Shown here one piece after another: positions 12,408-22,960 of a DNA stretch of 64,000 nt. The stretch covers positions 45,538,279 through 45,602,278 of the forward strand of contig CM043970.1 of NCBI GenBank assembly GCA_014529385.2, given 5' to 3'. The DNA is from Adiantum capillus-veneris (Eukaryota > Streptophyta > Polypodiopsida > Polypodiales > Pteridaceae). Position numbers and translations under genes: made by a program. Each line of letters begins with the position of its first letter. Positions within the stretch are counted from its first letter, which is position 1. Under the pieces are notes generated by a model. It was not told where the DNA came from and did no database searches. It was given only the letters and a program-made list of their open reading frames with translations.

Positions 12408-13205
12408 TCAAGAACCGGATGCATTTTCTGAGGGACTGGCTGGAGGAGGAGCCTCAGCTTGTTCTTCTGCAGGTGGAACTGGCCACATTTGAGGAGGCGC
12501 ATAAGGCATGCCAGGAAGCTGTGTCATGTACATAGAAGGATCCATGTGCATTGCTGGCCTTCCAACGATGTATGCAGGTGAACCCGTCACATTTTGCGCT
12601 ACCGGCTGGATAGGAGCCCCATACCCTGGTGCCTGAGGCTGCGCCATATAATACATCCCACCATAAGGCACCGCATCTGCAGGTGGAAGACCTGCTCTGG
12701 CCACCGGGAGCCCATCTTCCTTCACCTCATCCCTGGGCACAATATCTACTAGGAAATCGAATATATCAGTCCGCGTTATGGCAGCAGCGATGTCATTCCT
12801 TTGCAGCGTCCGCCTCTTGTTTTCTTCTGCATGCATCCATGACCTTAGAGTCAGCTCCAGAGTAAACATCTCACAAGCCTTCGCAAAAAGAACGGGGGCT
12901 TCAGCAGAGATCATCTTCACATCCTCATCGGCTTTCATTATTTTTTTTATTCTAGCAAGAGGCAGCTGATGGTTTTTGAAATCAGTGACCTGCTCAATTT
13001 CTTGCCTTTGAGTGGCCCAAAAGTGCTGCAGTTGCTGCATATGAATGTTCTGATAGCCCATGGGTTGCATTTGGGCAGCAGGATAGCCGCTTGAAGGTTG
13101 CCCTGTCATTACACCAGCTGGCTGCACCCCAGGTGCCATACCGTACTGCACATGAGGCTGCCCACTTGCCACAGCTGCAGCTTGCTGATTATTTTGTTGG
13201 TCCAT
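12408..13205 (-). CDS. NF-YC: Nuclear factor Y subunit C (histone-fold transcription factor)
   Basis: 265 residues, ATG to TGA, uninterrupted. NF-YC pairs with NF-YB through a histone fold in the cytoplasm or nucleus; the dimer then joins NF-YA (or CO-like proteins in plants) to act at CCAAT-box promoters. The conserved core spans residues about 62-160: [31 protein letters not shown], then [17 protein letters not shown] and [20 protein letters not shown]. The Gln/Met/Pro-rich N-terminus (1-60) and the Pro/Ala-rich C-terminus are usual for plant members. The coding region is a single exon, as in many plant NF-YC genes. It is the only clearly intact host gene here, in a retrotransposon-rich setting. 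Subtype within the NF-YC family cannot be given from the sequence alone. Confidence 0.96.
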   Translation of the reverse strand: MDQQNNQQAAAVASGQPHVQYGMAPGVQPAGVMTGQPSSGYPAAQMQPMGYQNIHMQQLQHFWATQRQEIEQVTDFKNHQLPLARIKKIMKADEDVKMISAEAPVLFAKACEMFTLELTLRSWMHAEENKRRTLQRNDIAAAITRTDIFDFLVDIVPRDEVKEDGLPVARAGLPPADAVPYGGMYYMAQPQAPGYGAPIQPVAQNVTGSPAYIVGRPAMHMDPSMYMTQLPGMPYAPPQMWPVPPAEEQAEAPPPASPSENASGS

Positions 13206-13710
13206 CTTTTAATGTAAGCTCCACAACAAGAGCTGCAATCTTTCAATATGTTGAATCAACCTGAAATTTTGGAATGTGCGCCAAAAGTTAAATACTCCAT
13301 TACTGAAACGCAGCTTAATGTAAACATCATCAATGAACGAGTAGACTAAGTACACAATGAAAGAGTGGATGTCTCTACTACACATTCAATGACTTGGTAA
13401 AAACAATATCCCGCGATTGCCTAACTTCCAAAACAAGTTGACTACCTGAGGAGAACATGTGGATCACCTACTTTCCTATGAGCTCTATGCACATGACAAG
13501 ATCTCCCTACTAAGGCACTGACCAATAACTTCAAAACAAATTAGAAAAATGCAAACTCTTAACATGGAACTTCTTATATCAGAGGCTCCCAAGCACTACG
13601 CTTGTGTCACTAAAATAGCTCAATGCCTCATTCAAACAGTGGAAGTCAATCACATAATCACCCCGAAGACCTCGGCAATATCTCTATTCATCATATAACA
13701 GCAGTGGGGG
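13206..13710 (-). promoter_or_regulatory. NF-YC upstream region, possible 5' UTR intron end
   Basis: Plant NF-YC genes often carry an intron just before the ATG. On the minus strand GATTGCAG followed by CTCTTG places a candidate 3' splice site at about 13233, 27 bases before the start codon. The matching donor and first exon are not identified. No TATA box is convincing. Confidence 0.3.
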
Positions 13711-13734
13711 TGGCGTTTACACGTGTCAGCATTT

Positions 13735-14010
13735 TCTGGCTTGGGGTTGGAAGAGGAGAGAGAATCTGGCATGACGTGCATGTAGTTTTAGTTTAAGAGG
13801 AATCCAGCCAGCCATCCCCGCGTCAATCAGATTCCCGGGCGGGTAGATGTGCGACGGTTTCACCCAAAAACTTGGCCTTGGCAAGTTTATTAATGAATCA
13901 TTTTGATGACCTATTTTTATACCTTTGTCTACCAAACTTGCCCTACCTAAGTCTTAAAAAGTTTATTACGAATATCCTACCCTATAGGAAGCCAGCATTT
14001 TGGGATTAAT
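13735..14010. repeat. Dispersed repeat shared with 31820-32045
   Basis: Blocks in the same order in both places: CTGGCATGAC, CCCCGCGTCAATC, AGATGTGCGAC followed by TTTCACC, and TTGCCCTACCTA. Identity is partial. It has no coding capacity that I recognise and may be the edge of an old transposon. Confidence 0.6.
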
Positions 14011-14364
14011 GAGCCTGCACTAGATCTAGCCCCACTGTTTTTGCATGCTCTCAGAGTTTTTTCTCCCAAATCGCAGATCAGCCCAGCGTTTTCAGTTTTT
14101 TCCTCACATCAGGAGCGCAAATCAGCCCCAGATCTACGCCTTGGTGGCCATCAGCAACCCCTCATCGAGACGGATCCAAAGGTCAAATCAACCCTGGTGG
14201 TGCTTCATCTTGAAGAGTTACCACGACGATATTCCCCATTTGAGTCAATAGAGTCTGCACTTCAAGTATTTGCATGTGTGTACATTCCATTTATGCAACC
14301 AAAAGCAAACACCACATCGGCAACGGTGTAAGGGGCCCTTGAGAGGGTTGGTTGGGACCCCATA

Positions 14365-14366
<2 letters not shown>

Positions 14367-14419
<53 letters not shown>
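14367..14419. repeat. CT microsatellite followed by GT run
   Basis: (CT)22 at 14367-14410 directly joined to a short GT run to 14419. Confidence 0.95.
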
Positions 14420-14811
14420 GAAATGAAAGGAACCATCATTCATGCTAAGAAGTAATCGGTAACACAAGGATAGAAGTAAAGATTTGTGGAAGTGTAAAAC
14501 CTACATCTTCACCATTTGAATTCCATTGCACCTAACATTGGACTACTCGATCAAGTTTGATGTGTGCCACCACCACAGGAGTTTGCAGGCATCGTGAGCC
14601 TACATTTGCAACCACATCCGTTGCAGAGATCTTCATCTAGAACTTACATCATATGGCAATCTAGTCGAAGCCCCAAGAGGAGCCTCTATCTTTGAGGAGT
14701 TATTTGGCGGTTTCATGAGACTTGCCATGGTTCGTGGGCATTTCAAAGGACTTCAACTCCATTCGGCATTGCTTTTGCCAATCTTCCCACGTAGGGACAG
14801 CCTAGGCTGGC

Positions 14812-14889
14812 TGTCACAAACGGGAGCCCATAACAATATAAAATATACTCGGATAAATATAATATATCACTTAATACTCAAGCCAAAGG

Positions 14890-14939
<50 letters not shown>

Positions 14940-15442
14940 GGGGACCAAAAGATGGGATGGCCCTCCCTCGATAACAGTATCTTTATTATTGAGCAGAAGT
15001 CTATACAAGCACTTGAATCGAACCTATTTCCTCATTCGTTCCATAATCAGAGTGGATGGTTCCCAGAAGCCTCGGCTTCCTATTCCTAGGGCAAAATACT
15101 ATTCCAAGGAACTTTTGTTCCTTACTTTGAATCCTTGAGAACCAAAGTTCTCGCTTCTGGATCTCACCTTCTAGACTCAAGGCATGGCATCCCTGCAACT
15201 CTTTTCAAACTCTGTTCTGAGAGTCCTCTTCTTGTTGTTTACTATGAATTCCTGGACGCCAAGTCCTTCCTTGGGAAACTCGACTTCCGGATCACAACTC
15301 AAGAGTCTACCTTTCATCGATCCATGGATCTACTCCCAAGTTCAAGGTACGAAACCCTTGGGCTGATCTGGCTCTAGTTTCTTTTCTCCTCCAATGGCTC
15401 ATGCCTTCCTCTGCTCCTACTCCCTCATAAAGGGGAAGTACA
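14812..15442. repeat. LTR-like repeat, copy 1, with GA microsatellite
   Basis: Begins TGTCACAAACGGGAGC and shares with 24496-24660 and 32168-32330 the sequence around AAGATGGG.TGG and a TCTTTATT...ACAAGCAC block. A (GA)21 array occupies 14893-14935. Similarity beyond the first 250 bp is weak. Gypsy-1 begins immediately after. It is probably an old LTR, but internal sequence is not seen. Confidence 0.5.
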
Positions 15443-15951
15443 TGTCACAAAATGGTGACGTGGCATGACCACCTACAGACAAAGATGGTGACGTGGCATG
15501 ACCACCCGCAGACAGAGATGATGACATGGCAACAGTACAGCATGCCAAAAAATCACGTTGCCAAGCCACGTGACAACAGTACGGAAATTCCGCATAACGC
15601 GCTAACATGTTGGCATGGCAGTAGTGCGAAAATTCTGCAATTTGCATTGCTAGCTTTTTGACCAGTTGCTTTTGGGATTGTTTGCTTTTGAGTTTTTAAG
15701 CTTTTGGGACTCTGATTTTGGCATCCCTTATAAGAATAAAAAGGACTCAAGGGGCCTCACGCTTCAGAGCATCTAGACGCAGAGTCTAAGAGAAGAGGAC
15801 CCCTCGGGTGTTGTAAAAGCGACGCCAATCTTTGGGGCCAATACCTCTACTCGGGCCATGTCGACTCAAGTTTTAAAGTTGTGAATTATTTTAAGTGATT
15901 CTCTCTTGTGTCGAGTCGAATTCTCTGCTTGGGGTGCCCAAGCCTGTGACA
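15443..15951 (+). repeat. Gypsy-1 5' LTR (509 bp)
   Basis: TGTCACAAAATGG to CCTGTGACA. Shares with the Gypsy-2 LTR (minus strand) the blocks GGCATCCCTT, CAGAGCATCT.GACGCAGAGTCT and GACGCCAATCTTTGGGGCC. Two short tandem copies of GGTGACGTGGCATGACCACC lie at 15454-15506. Confidence 0.85.
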
Positions 15952-15952
15952 G

Positions 15953-15966
15953 TGGTATCAGAGCAT
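15953..15966 (+). promoter_or_regulatory. Gypsy-1 primer binding site
   Basis: TGGTATCAGAGCAT one base after the LTR end is the common initiator tRNA-Met complement. Gypsy-2 has the same site in the same place. Confidence 0.85.
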
Positions 15967-16175
15967 CAAGCGTGTGCTTTTATCAAAGCATACGGGTACT
16001 ATCAAAGAGCCAGTGCCTAGGACACTTGGACACAATTTTGGACATTGTTATTGAAGAATCTTCGTGCCCCGACCCCGAACTTATTAGCCACTCCCACCCT
16101 TACTTCATCGCGCATTGGGTGCTCTTCATCCCTTTGTCTTACACGGCATAAGCCAAAAAGAATCCCAGATTACAC

Positions 16176-16570
16176 ATGAGTTCTCGTGGAGAATTTGACA
16201 AAGATAACACCTCTCAACAGAAAGGCAAAGAAAAGTTGAAATCGGGCACGAGAACTCACGAAAAGAATGAAAATTTGGGCATTCGATAGAGAAGTTTGCC
16301 AGAGCGAAGTACAAGCATCAACTGCAGGTTGATACGTGTGAAAAGATTGATCAAGTACCCCAGACACCCGAGATTTGTGAAACACCTGAAGAATTACCCG
16401 ATTGATGAAATTCATTAGAGATGGCGTAAGGCCATTGATTCTACTCTCAAGACGAGATGAAAGCTGAAAGGACTGACGAGTGTAGAAAAGCCGAAGCTGA
16501 AAGGATTGACGAGTGTAGAAAAGCCGAAGCTTTACTCGCAAGAAAAGCTGGACAGAGCTGTTGACCGGAA
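16176..16570 (+). pseudogene. Gypsy-1 gag N-terminal remnant
   Basis: ATG at 16176 opens MSSRGEFDKDN..., parallel to the Gypsy-2 gag start near 30957 on the minus strand. Stops appear within about 40 codons. At 16462-16530 a 33-nt unit is repeated twice, reading AERTDECRKAE and AERIDECRKAE, which looks like a charged helical (coiled-coil) piece. No zinc knuckle, protease or pol follows. Confidence 0.6.
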
Positions 16571-17117
16571 GATGAACCAAGTACTGGAAAGGACACTGAA
16601 AGGGATACTGTTGTACTGACAATTTGTTTGTTTGTGCCAGATAAGCAGAAATAGGAGCAATGACCTGGCATCTGTATCGATTGGGAAGCATGGAGCTACG
16701 AGGTGAGTCATCTCCTTGCCTGTTTTGCAAGTGAAATCGAGGATGAGATGGTGAGATCAAGAGCGACGAGAGCTCGAGAATGGATGCGTCGACTCAAGAT
16801 ATAAATGATGAATTTGAATGAATGGATGATGACGCATGTTGAATGATTCTAGTACATCAAGATTCCCATATCAATGAGATGACAAGATACGGTGGTGAGC
16901 GAGTTCTTGCGGAATGAGATGGCCACACAAGAATCTAGGTGCATCAAGACTTTTGAACGATGAGATGACTAGATGATTGAAACACTATGTTCAGTATGAA
17001 CTAAGTGTGTGAATGAAGAACTTTGAAACAGGAATTTCCAAAGGTAAATCTAATTTATATATGAAATTAATGTTTTCTGGAAGAACTTGCTAGATGTGTG
17101 CAGATAACAGGTGAAAT

Positions 17118-17166
17118 TGTGAGAGTGAGCAATGGAGAGGGTGTGAGCCACGCGCGTCGAAAACGC

Positions 17167-17204
<38 letters not shown>

Positions 17205-17490
17205 ACAAGTGCCCTGCAAATTATGCTCTCAATACATAATGTGTGACTATAAGACCCTAACCATTCTATTTATAGAATGTTAGGTTGAGGAAGGGCAAAA
17301 TGTGCAAAAAACATAAAAGCCCAAAAATGGCTAAAAATGTGTGCACCTAGCCAGGCTCAAAAAATGACCGACCGAACACCCGCTAAAAGTGTCCGCCCAT
17401 GCAATCTACATGATGTGCGATGGGTGGCCAACCCGGGACAATCATTAGCCGTACAAAATGGTGAAGCAACGGTGGTGTAACTCTTTAACA
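17118..17490 (-). repeat. Copia-C 3' LTR (373 bp)
   Basis: TG...CA ends. Contains a GA array (17169-17202, about 34 nt) and, on the minus strand, a TATA-like CTATAAATAG near 17269-17278. Confidence 0.9.
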
Positions 17491-17497
17491 CCCCCTC

Positions 17498-20400
17498 TCA
17501 ACACCCAATGCTGAGACAACACAGATGAGTCGAAGGTGAGAAGCCAAGGTCCGCTGAGGTACAGCCTTCGTGAAGATGTCTGCTGCATTGTTCGTTGTAG
17601 GGACATACTCCAAATGAAGATCTCCAGCCAAACCCGCTCCCGAGCATACTGGTACTACACCTCAATGTGCTTTGTCCGAGCGTGAAAGATAGGGTTCTTG
17701 GCGATAGGAATGCAACTCTGATTGTCGCACAAAAGACGAGTCGTAGCAGCTTGGGAAAAACACAACTCTCCCAGTAATCTCCGTAGCCATATGGTCTCAC
17801 AAGCAGCATAGCTAGCTGCTCTATACTCTGCCTCTCTGGAAGATAGGGCAACGGTGGGTTGCTGCTTACTGCTCCATGAAATGGGTCCCGAGCCGAGTGT
17901 GAAAACTACTCCTGTAGTAGAGCACCGAGTATCTAGATTTCCTGCCCAATCTGAATCGCACCCACCAAGTAAGGTGCAGCCCTTGGAGCGACCATAGAAC
18001 ACACCATGGTCCGAGGTGCCGCTGATGTACCGCAAAGTAAGTTGGGCACACTACCAATGTCGCTGACGAGGTTGGCTGTTAGAAGGGACTGAGAACAAAA
18101 ACTGTGTAACAGATATCTGGTTGGGAATAAGTTAGCCATACGAGGTAGTGCCGATCGCATGTCATCTGGAATCTCTCCAGGATAGCCTTCGCATACTTCC
18201 GTTGAGAAAAGAAGATGTCATTTGGTGTCTGAAAGATCTAGAATAAAAGAAAATAGAGAAGAAGCCCAAGATTGGTCATCTCAAAACGTGTCTCCATAGC
18301 TTTCATGATCAACTTGATCTTGCTGGTCTATAAGCCTGTGAAAATGAGATTGTCCACATAGACAATCACTATCGCAACCAAAGAGCCATCATAGACAACA
18401 TAACAATTGGAATCTAATCAGGTATGCCGTAACCCTAGCTTCACGAGAAACTGGTCAAGTGTGAGTAACCACTGTCATCCAGCCAGCTTCAATCCATACA
18501 ATGCTTTTCACAACTGATAGACCCAATCCTCCTTGCTTGGTATACGACACCCAGGAGGTTGCTCCACATATACTTCTTTATCCAAATCTCCGTTCAGAAA
18601 AGCACTTTTAACATCCATCTGATTGATAGGCCAACCAAAGTTGGCTGCGAGAGCAAACACTGTGCGCATGGTAGTCATGGGAGCGATGGGAGCAAAGGTC
18701 TCATCAAAGTCCACGCATGGTTGCTGTGTGAAACCCCGAGCAATAAGTCTCGCCTTCTGTTTGTCGAGGGAACCATTGGCCTTGTATTTTGTCTTGAAAA
18801 TCCATTTCAAAAAACCATCTTCCGCTTGTTGGGCCTAGAAACCAAAGTCCAGGTTTTATTCCGCTCCATAGCATTCAGCTCTGTCTACATGGCACGCTTC
18901 CAACAATCATACTGGAGTGCTTCCTCCATCAAGGAAGGCTCAACTGGTGAAGCCTAAATCTCGGACATGCGTGCAAATTTCACGAACTCTATGCCGTCAT
19001 AAACTTGCCTCTCCTTGAGGCGTGCAAAAAGTCGAGGCTATTCAGGGTTTGGCGAGTCTGGTAACTTCGTGACTCCAGAGGAAGAAACCATAGAGTAGAG
19101 CCAACAAGGTACTAACTTCTCCTTGCGAAGTGGGACCGCGTCCACCGGAGGAGAACCATCACATCAAAATCGGAATCTGACATGGCATGATCGGGTTAAG
19201 TAAATGGCTACGGTGTAGAGGATACAAGGACAGGGATAGGGATAGGATTAGATGTAGGAGGTGGACGAGGAGGAGGTAGGGAAGGTATAGGCTTGGAAGT
19301 TGTCACATCACGGCTAGCTGTGGTAGTCTTGGCGCCAGGATCATAAAGCCGATATCCATCACACTCTCGTGAATAGCCCAGGAAGATGAGCTTCTTCGCA
19401 CTTCTATCGCTTCTCCTTTGACACATGGGACACCCAAAAACTCGAAAGTGTGAGACCGAGGGCTTGCGCCCATAGTAAGACTGATAAGGAGTCGTGTCCT
19501 GCAAAGCATGGGTAGGCGAACGGTTATGGATGTAAACCACCATGTTGCATGCCTCTGCCCAGTAAACGCGGGGCAAAGAAGCATGCGCAAGTATCACACG
19601 AGCCATCTCCATCATAGTCCGGTTCTTCTACTCAACAACTCTGTTCTCGGAAGGAGTGTAGGGAGTAGTCAATTGGCGCTGGATGCTCTCTGACTTGCAC
19701 CACTGTACAAAGTCCTTCAAGATGAACTCCACCCCTCTGTCTGAGCGAATACATTTGACGTCAACCATCGTCTTCCAATTCCGAATGAAACTGAAAGCCT
19801 CCGGCTTCAGCTTTAAGAACGAAGCCCAAGTGTACCTGTTGCAATCATCCACAAGCACAAGCAAAACCTGTGAGCCAAAAAATGGAGTGCTCATCGGGCC
19901 ACATAGATCAATGTGAACAAGTGCGAGTGATGCCGAAGCTCTGTTGGATGCCTGCTTCGGAAAGGCAACCTTGTGTTGCTTGCCCATCTGGCAAGCCTCG
20001 CATACACCTTATGAGGAGCGTATCGCTGGTAAAACCTCCACCATAGAGGTTCTGGCAGCTTGATGAAGCTGCTGATAGCATAGATGTCCAAATCATGCCA
20101 TAGAGAAGAAGATTCCATGCTCCGAGACAGAAGAGCAATGAGGCGGTATAGGGAACCATCGCGCTCACCGCGTGCAAGAATAGTACCTGTCATAGAATCA
20201 AAAATGGTCATTTTGCCACTCCCAAAGTGTATGTCAAGACTCGGCTCCCTGAGAGTCCAAACTCGTCACAGAGAGGAGGTTGAAGGCCATGTCTGAACTA
20301 AAGCGCCTCCACTGAACTGAACTTCGGGTCTAAGGTAGAACGGAAGAGGGTAATCTAGCATGTGTAAGACACTGGAATATCACGGTTGTCACCCATAGTG

Positions 20401-21300
20401 ACGGTCTGCCCATGAGTATCCCTGAGAGAGCTAAACCAAGAATGTTGGGGACAAGACCGGTCCCCGTCGTCTCGTGAGAGGCTACAATTGCAGTCGAGGC
20501 TATCTATTTCTCCCTGTTGGCCTCGCCTCGTTTCTTCTTTCTGCATTCTGATTCTTTGTGCCCTTTCTTATGGCAGTGGTAATATTCGATGTCCTTGTTC
20601 TTCTTCTTCTTCTTACCTTTACCTTTCTTGTTGCCTCCTTGAGCTCCTTCTGCATCAACAGCATCTCCCGCTCTGAATGCGGAGTGCCCCTCGATCTGTC
20701 TGAGGGAAGGGAGAATCTCGTCCCAGGTGGGAAACGAGGTGCGTTCAGATGTGAGCAAACTCTGGAAGTAGGGATCAAAGCGTGGGGGAAGCTTGAATAG
20801 TAAGAGGCCAACCATGCTGCCGAGGTGATGTCGCCTCCGACGGAGACAAGGTCGTACCAGAGTTCTCGCATGCGGCGGGTCAACCCATCGAATGAGTTGA
20901 AATCCTTGAACTGGACGTTGTACAACTCCCATTCAAGTGTGATTTGTCTGGCAAACGAGGTCTCCTCAAACTGGTCAAGAATCCGTCTCCACAATGGATG
21001 TGTATGCTCCTCTTTGAAAACTTCCTTCAAGATGCGGTCCGAGAGGTTCATCATAAGAAAGGTGAAGACTCGTATGTCCCGATCCACCCACTCGTCGATC
21101 TGAGCCCGAGTGGCGGTGGGAAGGGTAGGCTGGATAGCCGAATGGGTGAAATCACTCAACCATTCCCAGAGTCGATGGTAGGCAAAGATTGGGCGGACTC
21201 GTGTCCACCACAAAGAATAGTTGTGTAAATCCAACTTCTTCTCCTCAGCAAACTGGGTGAGGGCATAATTGTTGGATGTTGCGTTGGCAAATGCCGACAT
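17498..21300 (-). pseudogene. Copia-C gag-pol, broken
   Basis: Starts at ATG 21300 (MSAFANATSNNY). Gag runs to about 20500 and shifts frame before a zinc knuckle that has lost its first Cys (YYHCHKKGHKESEC, about 20545-20590). Then a gag-pre-integrase piece (MTIFDSMTG, about 20211), integrase (19987-19208) with HIDLCGPM, SDRGVEF and PYTPSENRVVE followed by a stop, reverse transcriptase (18810 down) with KARLIARGF and MDVKSAFLNGD, and RNase H (18035-17655) ending HARTKHIEV. The active-site box reads YVDN (18349-18360) instead of YVDD, so the enzyme would lack a metal-binding Asp. Several stops and frameshifts confirm an inactive copy. Confidence 0.88.
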
Positions 21301-21751
21301 AGTCGCAAAAGTGAAAGTGGCCGTAGTCGCAGACGACGTGGTGGCCCCCTTCTAGGATTGTTGTTGTTGCTTCGGAGTCGACATGTCGCGTGCTCAAAGA
21401 GTGGTCCCAAAGGTAGATCAATAAGATCGTAACGTGTGAATGAAAACGGAGCAAGTCACAAACGCTGAGGGATCCAAAAACGCAAGCAAGATGCAAAAAA
21501 GCAAGCAAATGCCAAAAAACACAAGGCTGATCCGGGGCTTGTTGGTGCGATCTGGTGCAAGAGGGGTAGCGCTTGTAGAGAGGTGTGCAGATTGAAGCTT
21601 TTGATGCAAAAACGCAAGGCTGTTTTGCAAAAAAACGTTGGCTGGTCCAGAAACACTAGGCTCAAATTTGCAGTTTCTCGCGACAGAATGGAGCACAACT
21701 GCTAGCACTAGCCTCACGAGGTGCAATCGATGAAGAACCTCCACAATCTGG

Positions 21752-21763
21752 CGACTGATACCA
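21752..21763 (-). promoter_or_regulatory. Copia-C primer binding site
   Basis: On the minus strand TGGTATCAGTCG follows the LTR end CTCACA directly, consistent with tRNA-Met priming. Confidence 0.75.
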
Positions 21764-21826
21764 TGTGAGTGTGAGCAACAGAGAGGGTGTGACCCACACG
21801 CGCCGAAAACGCTAGAGAGAGAGAGA

Positions 21827-21882
<56 letters not shown>

Positions 21883-22175
21883 ACAAGTGCCCTGCAAATG
21901 ATGCTCTCAATACACGATGTGTGACTACAAGACCCTAACCATTCTATTTATAGAATGTTAGGTTGAGGTTGGGTAAAATGAGTAACTGGTGCAAAAAACA
22001 TAAAAGCCCAAACATGGCTAAAAATGTGTGCACCCAGCCAGGCTCAAAAAATGACCGACCGGACACGTGCTAAAAGTGTTCGCCCAAGCAATCTACATGA
22101 TGTGCGATGGGTGGCCAACCCGGGACAATCACTAGCCGTACAAAATGGCGAAGCAACGGTGGTGTAACTCTAACA
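21764..22175 (-). repeat. Copia-C 5' LTR (412 bp)
   Basis: Partner of 17118-17490. Its GA array (about 21815-21880, 66 nt with one GG interruption) is nearly twice as long as in the other LTR. The TATA-like CTATAAATAG lies near 21947-21956 on the minus strand. Confidence 0.9.
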
Positions 22176-22960
22176 GAAATAGATGATAATGGATGACAAA
22201 TTCACAGCAATGATAGCTCCAGAATGAACCTGACAACGATAAGTATCATGAATTTTGAATAAAACTAATGGAAGAACCTACTATTTGTGGATAGATAACA
22301 AGATTGAGAATGAGATGATGATGATTTTGGAGCAATGACAGCTCTCGAATGAACTTGATATCGAATCATGAATTTGGAATCACGACTGATTCAATGGAAC
22401 AATCGTGCACGCATCAAGAGTTCCTGCGGGATGAGAGGGCCACAAACTAGAACTGAATGATTGGACCACTCTGTCCAGTATGAACTTAGTGATGGACTGG
22501 GATCCTCGGAAATGTTACTCGCACATGACAGTGTTGGAGTAATGATTGCTCACACACGACAGTGCTGGAGTGCAGAAATCTATGGACATGATCGAACTAT
22601 GGGATTAGCCAATCCGACATCAGTGAGATCTGAGATAGATCTAGATGCGATTGCTAATTACGTTGCCAAGAATCGTGGTCCTAGATCAAAACCAAAACCA
22701 TGGACGTGATCGCGATATGGGATTGATTGAATCGACACCAATGAGATCCGACATCTAGATGCGATTGCTAAATACGTCACCAAGAATCACGGTCCTAGAT
22801 TCTATGAGATGTGATCAGACTGTGATCTAAATGTGATTTGATGTGACTGTCGTCTTTGTTTAAGTGTTGGATTGATGTCGTCTAGTGCGTCGGAGTTTGT
22901 GTCTACTGAATTGGTTTATGGCTTATGTTTGATTTTGCAGGCGTAATTGAAGGAGAATAC
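22176..22960 (+). other. Gypsy-1 internal sequence resuming after Copia-C
   Basis: Non-coding. It shares the style of 16680-17117 (AATGAGATG..., GATTGAA...) and contains an internal duplication around GATCGCGATATGGGATTG / GATCGAACTATGGGATTAG with CCAAGAATC.CGGTCCTAGAT at about 22667 and 22780. It ends at the same internal motif that precedes the Gypsy-2 polypurine tract. Confidence 0.6.

Larger units (their letters stand above)
17118..22175 (-). mobile_element. Copia-C, complete but decayed Ty1/copia element nested in Gypsy-1
   Basis: LTRs at 17118-17490 and 21764-22175, a perfect target duplication GAAAT (17113-17117 and 22176-22180), primer site TGGTATCAG next to the right LTR, and a polypurine tract (TTGAGAGGGGG on minus) next to the left LTR. 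The LTRs are similar but differ in GA-array length and several substitutions. The coding region is broken in many places. Confidence 0.94.
15443..22960 (+). mobile_element. Gypsy-1, non-autonomous Ty3/gypsy element split by Copia-C
   Basis: A 5' LTR (15443-15951), tRNA-Met primer site and gag start are clearly homologous to Gypsy-2 read on its own strand. Sequence after gag (16600-17117, resuming at 22176) has no pol. Near 22880-22955 the end of the internal region (TGTCTAG...GTGCGTCGG and TTTTGCAGGCGTAATTGAAGGAG) again matches Gypsy-2 just before its polypurine tract. No 3' LTR follows; the sequence dissolves into an A-run at 22967. Copia-C is inserted inside it. Confidence 0.75.

Noticed and set aside
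14245-14439. Arg-Glu repeat protein on minus
   Set aside because: It is a translation of the CT microsatellite; the same applies to frames at 36368, 37905, 39027, 62758 and 62810.
15953-15966. tRNA gene at the TGGTATCAGAGC motifs
   Set aside because: Only the 3' complement used as a primer site is present, always next to an LTR; no tRNA body.
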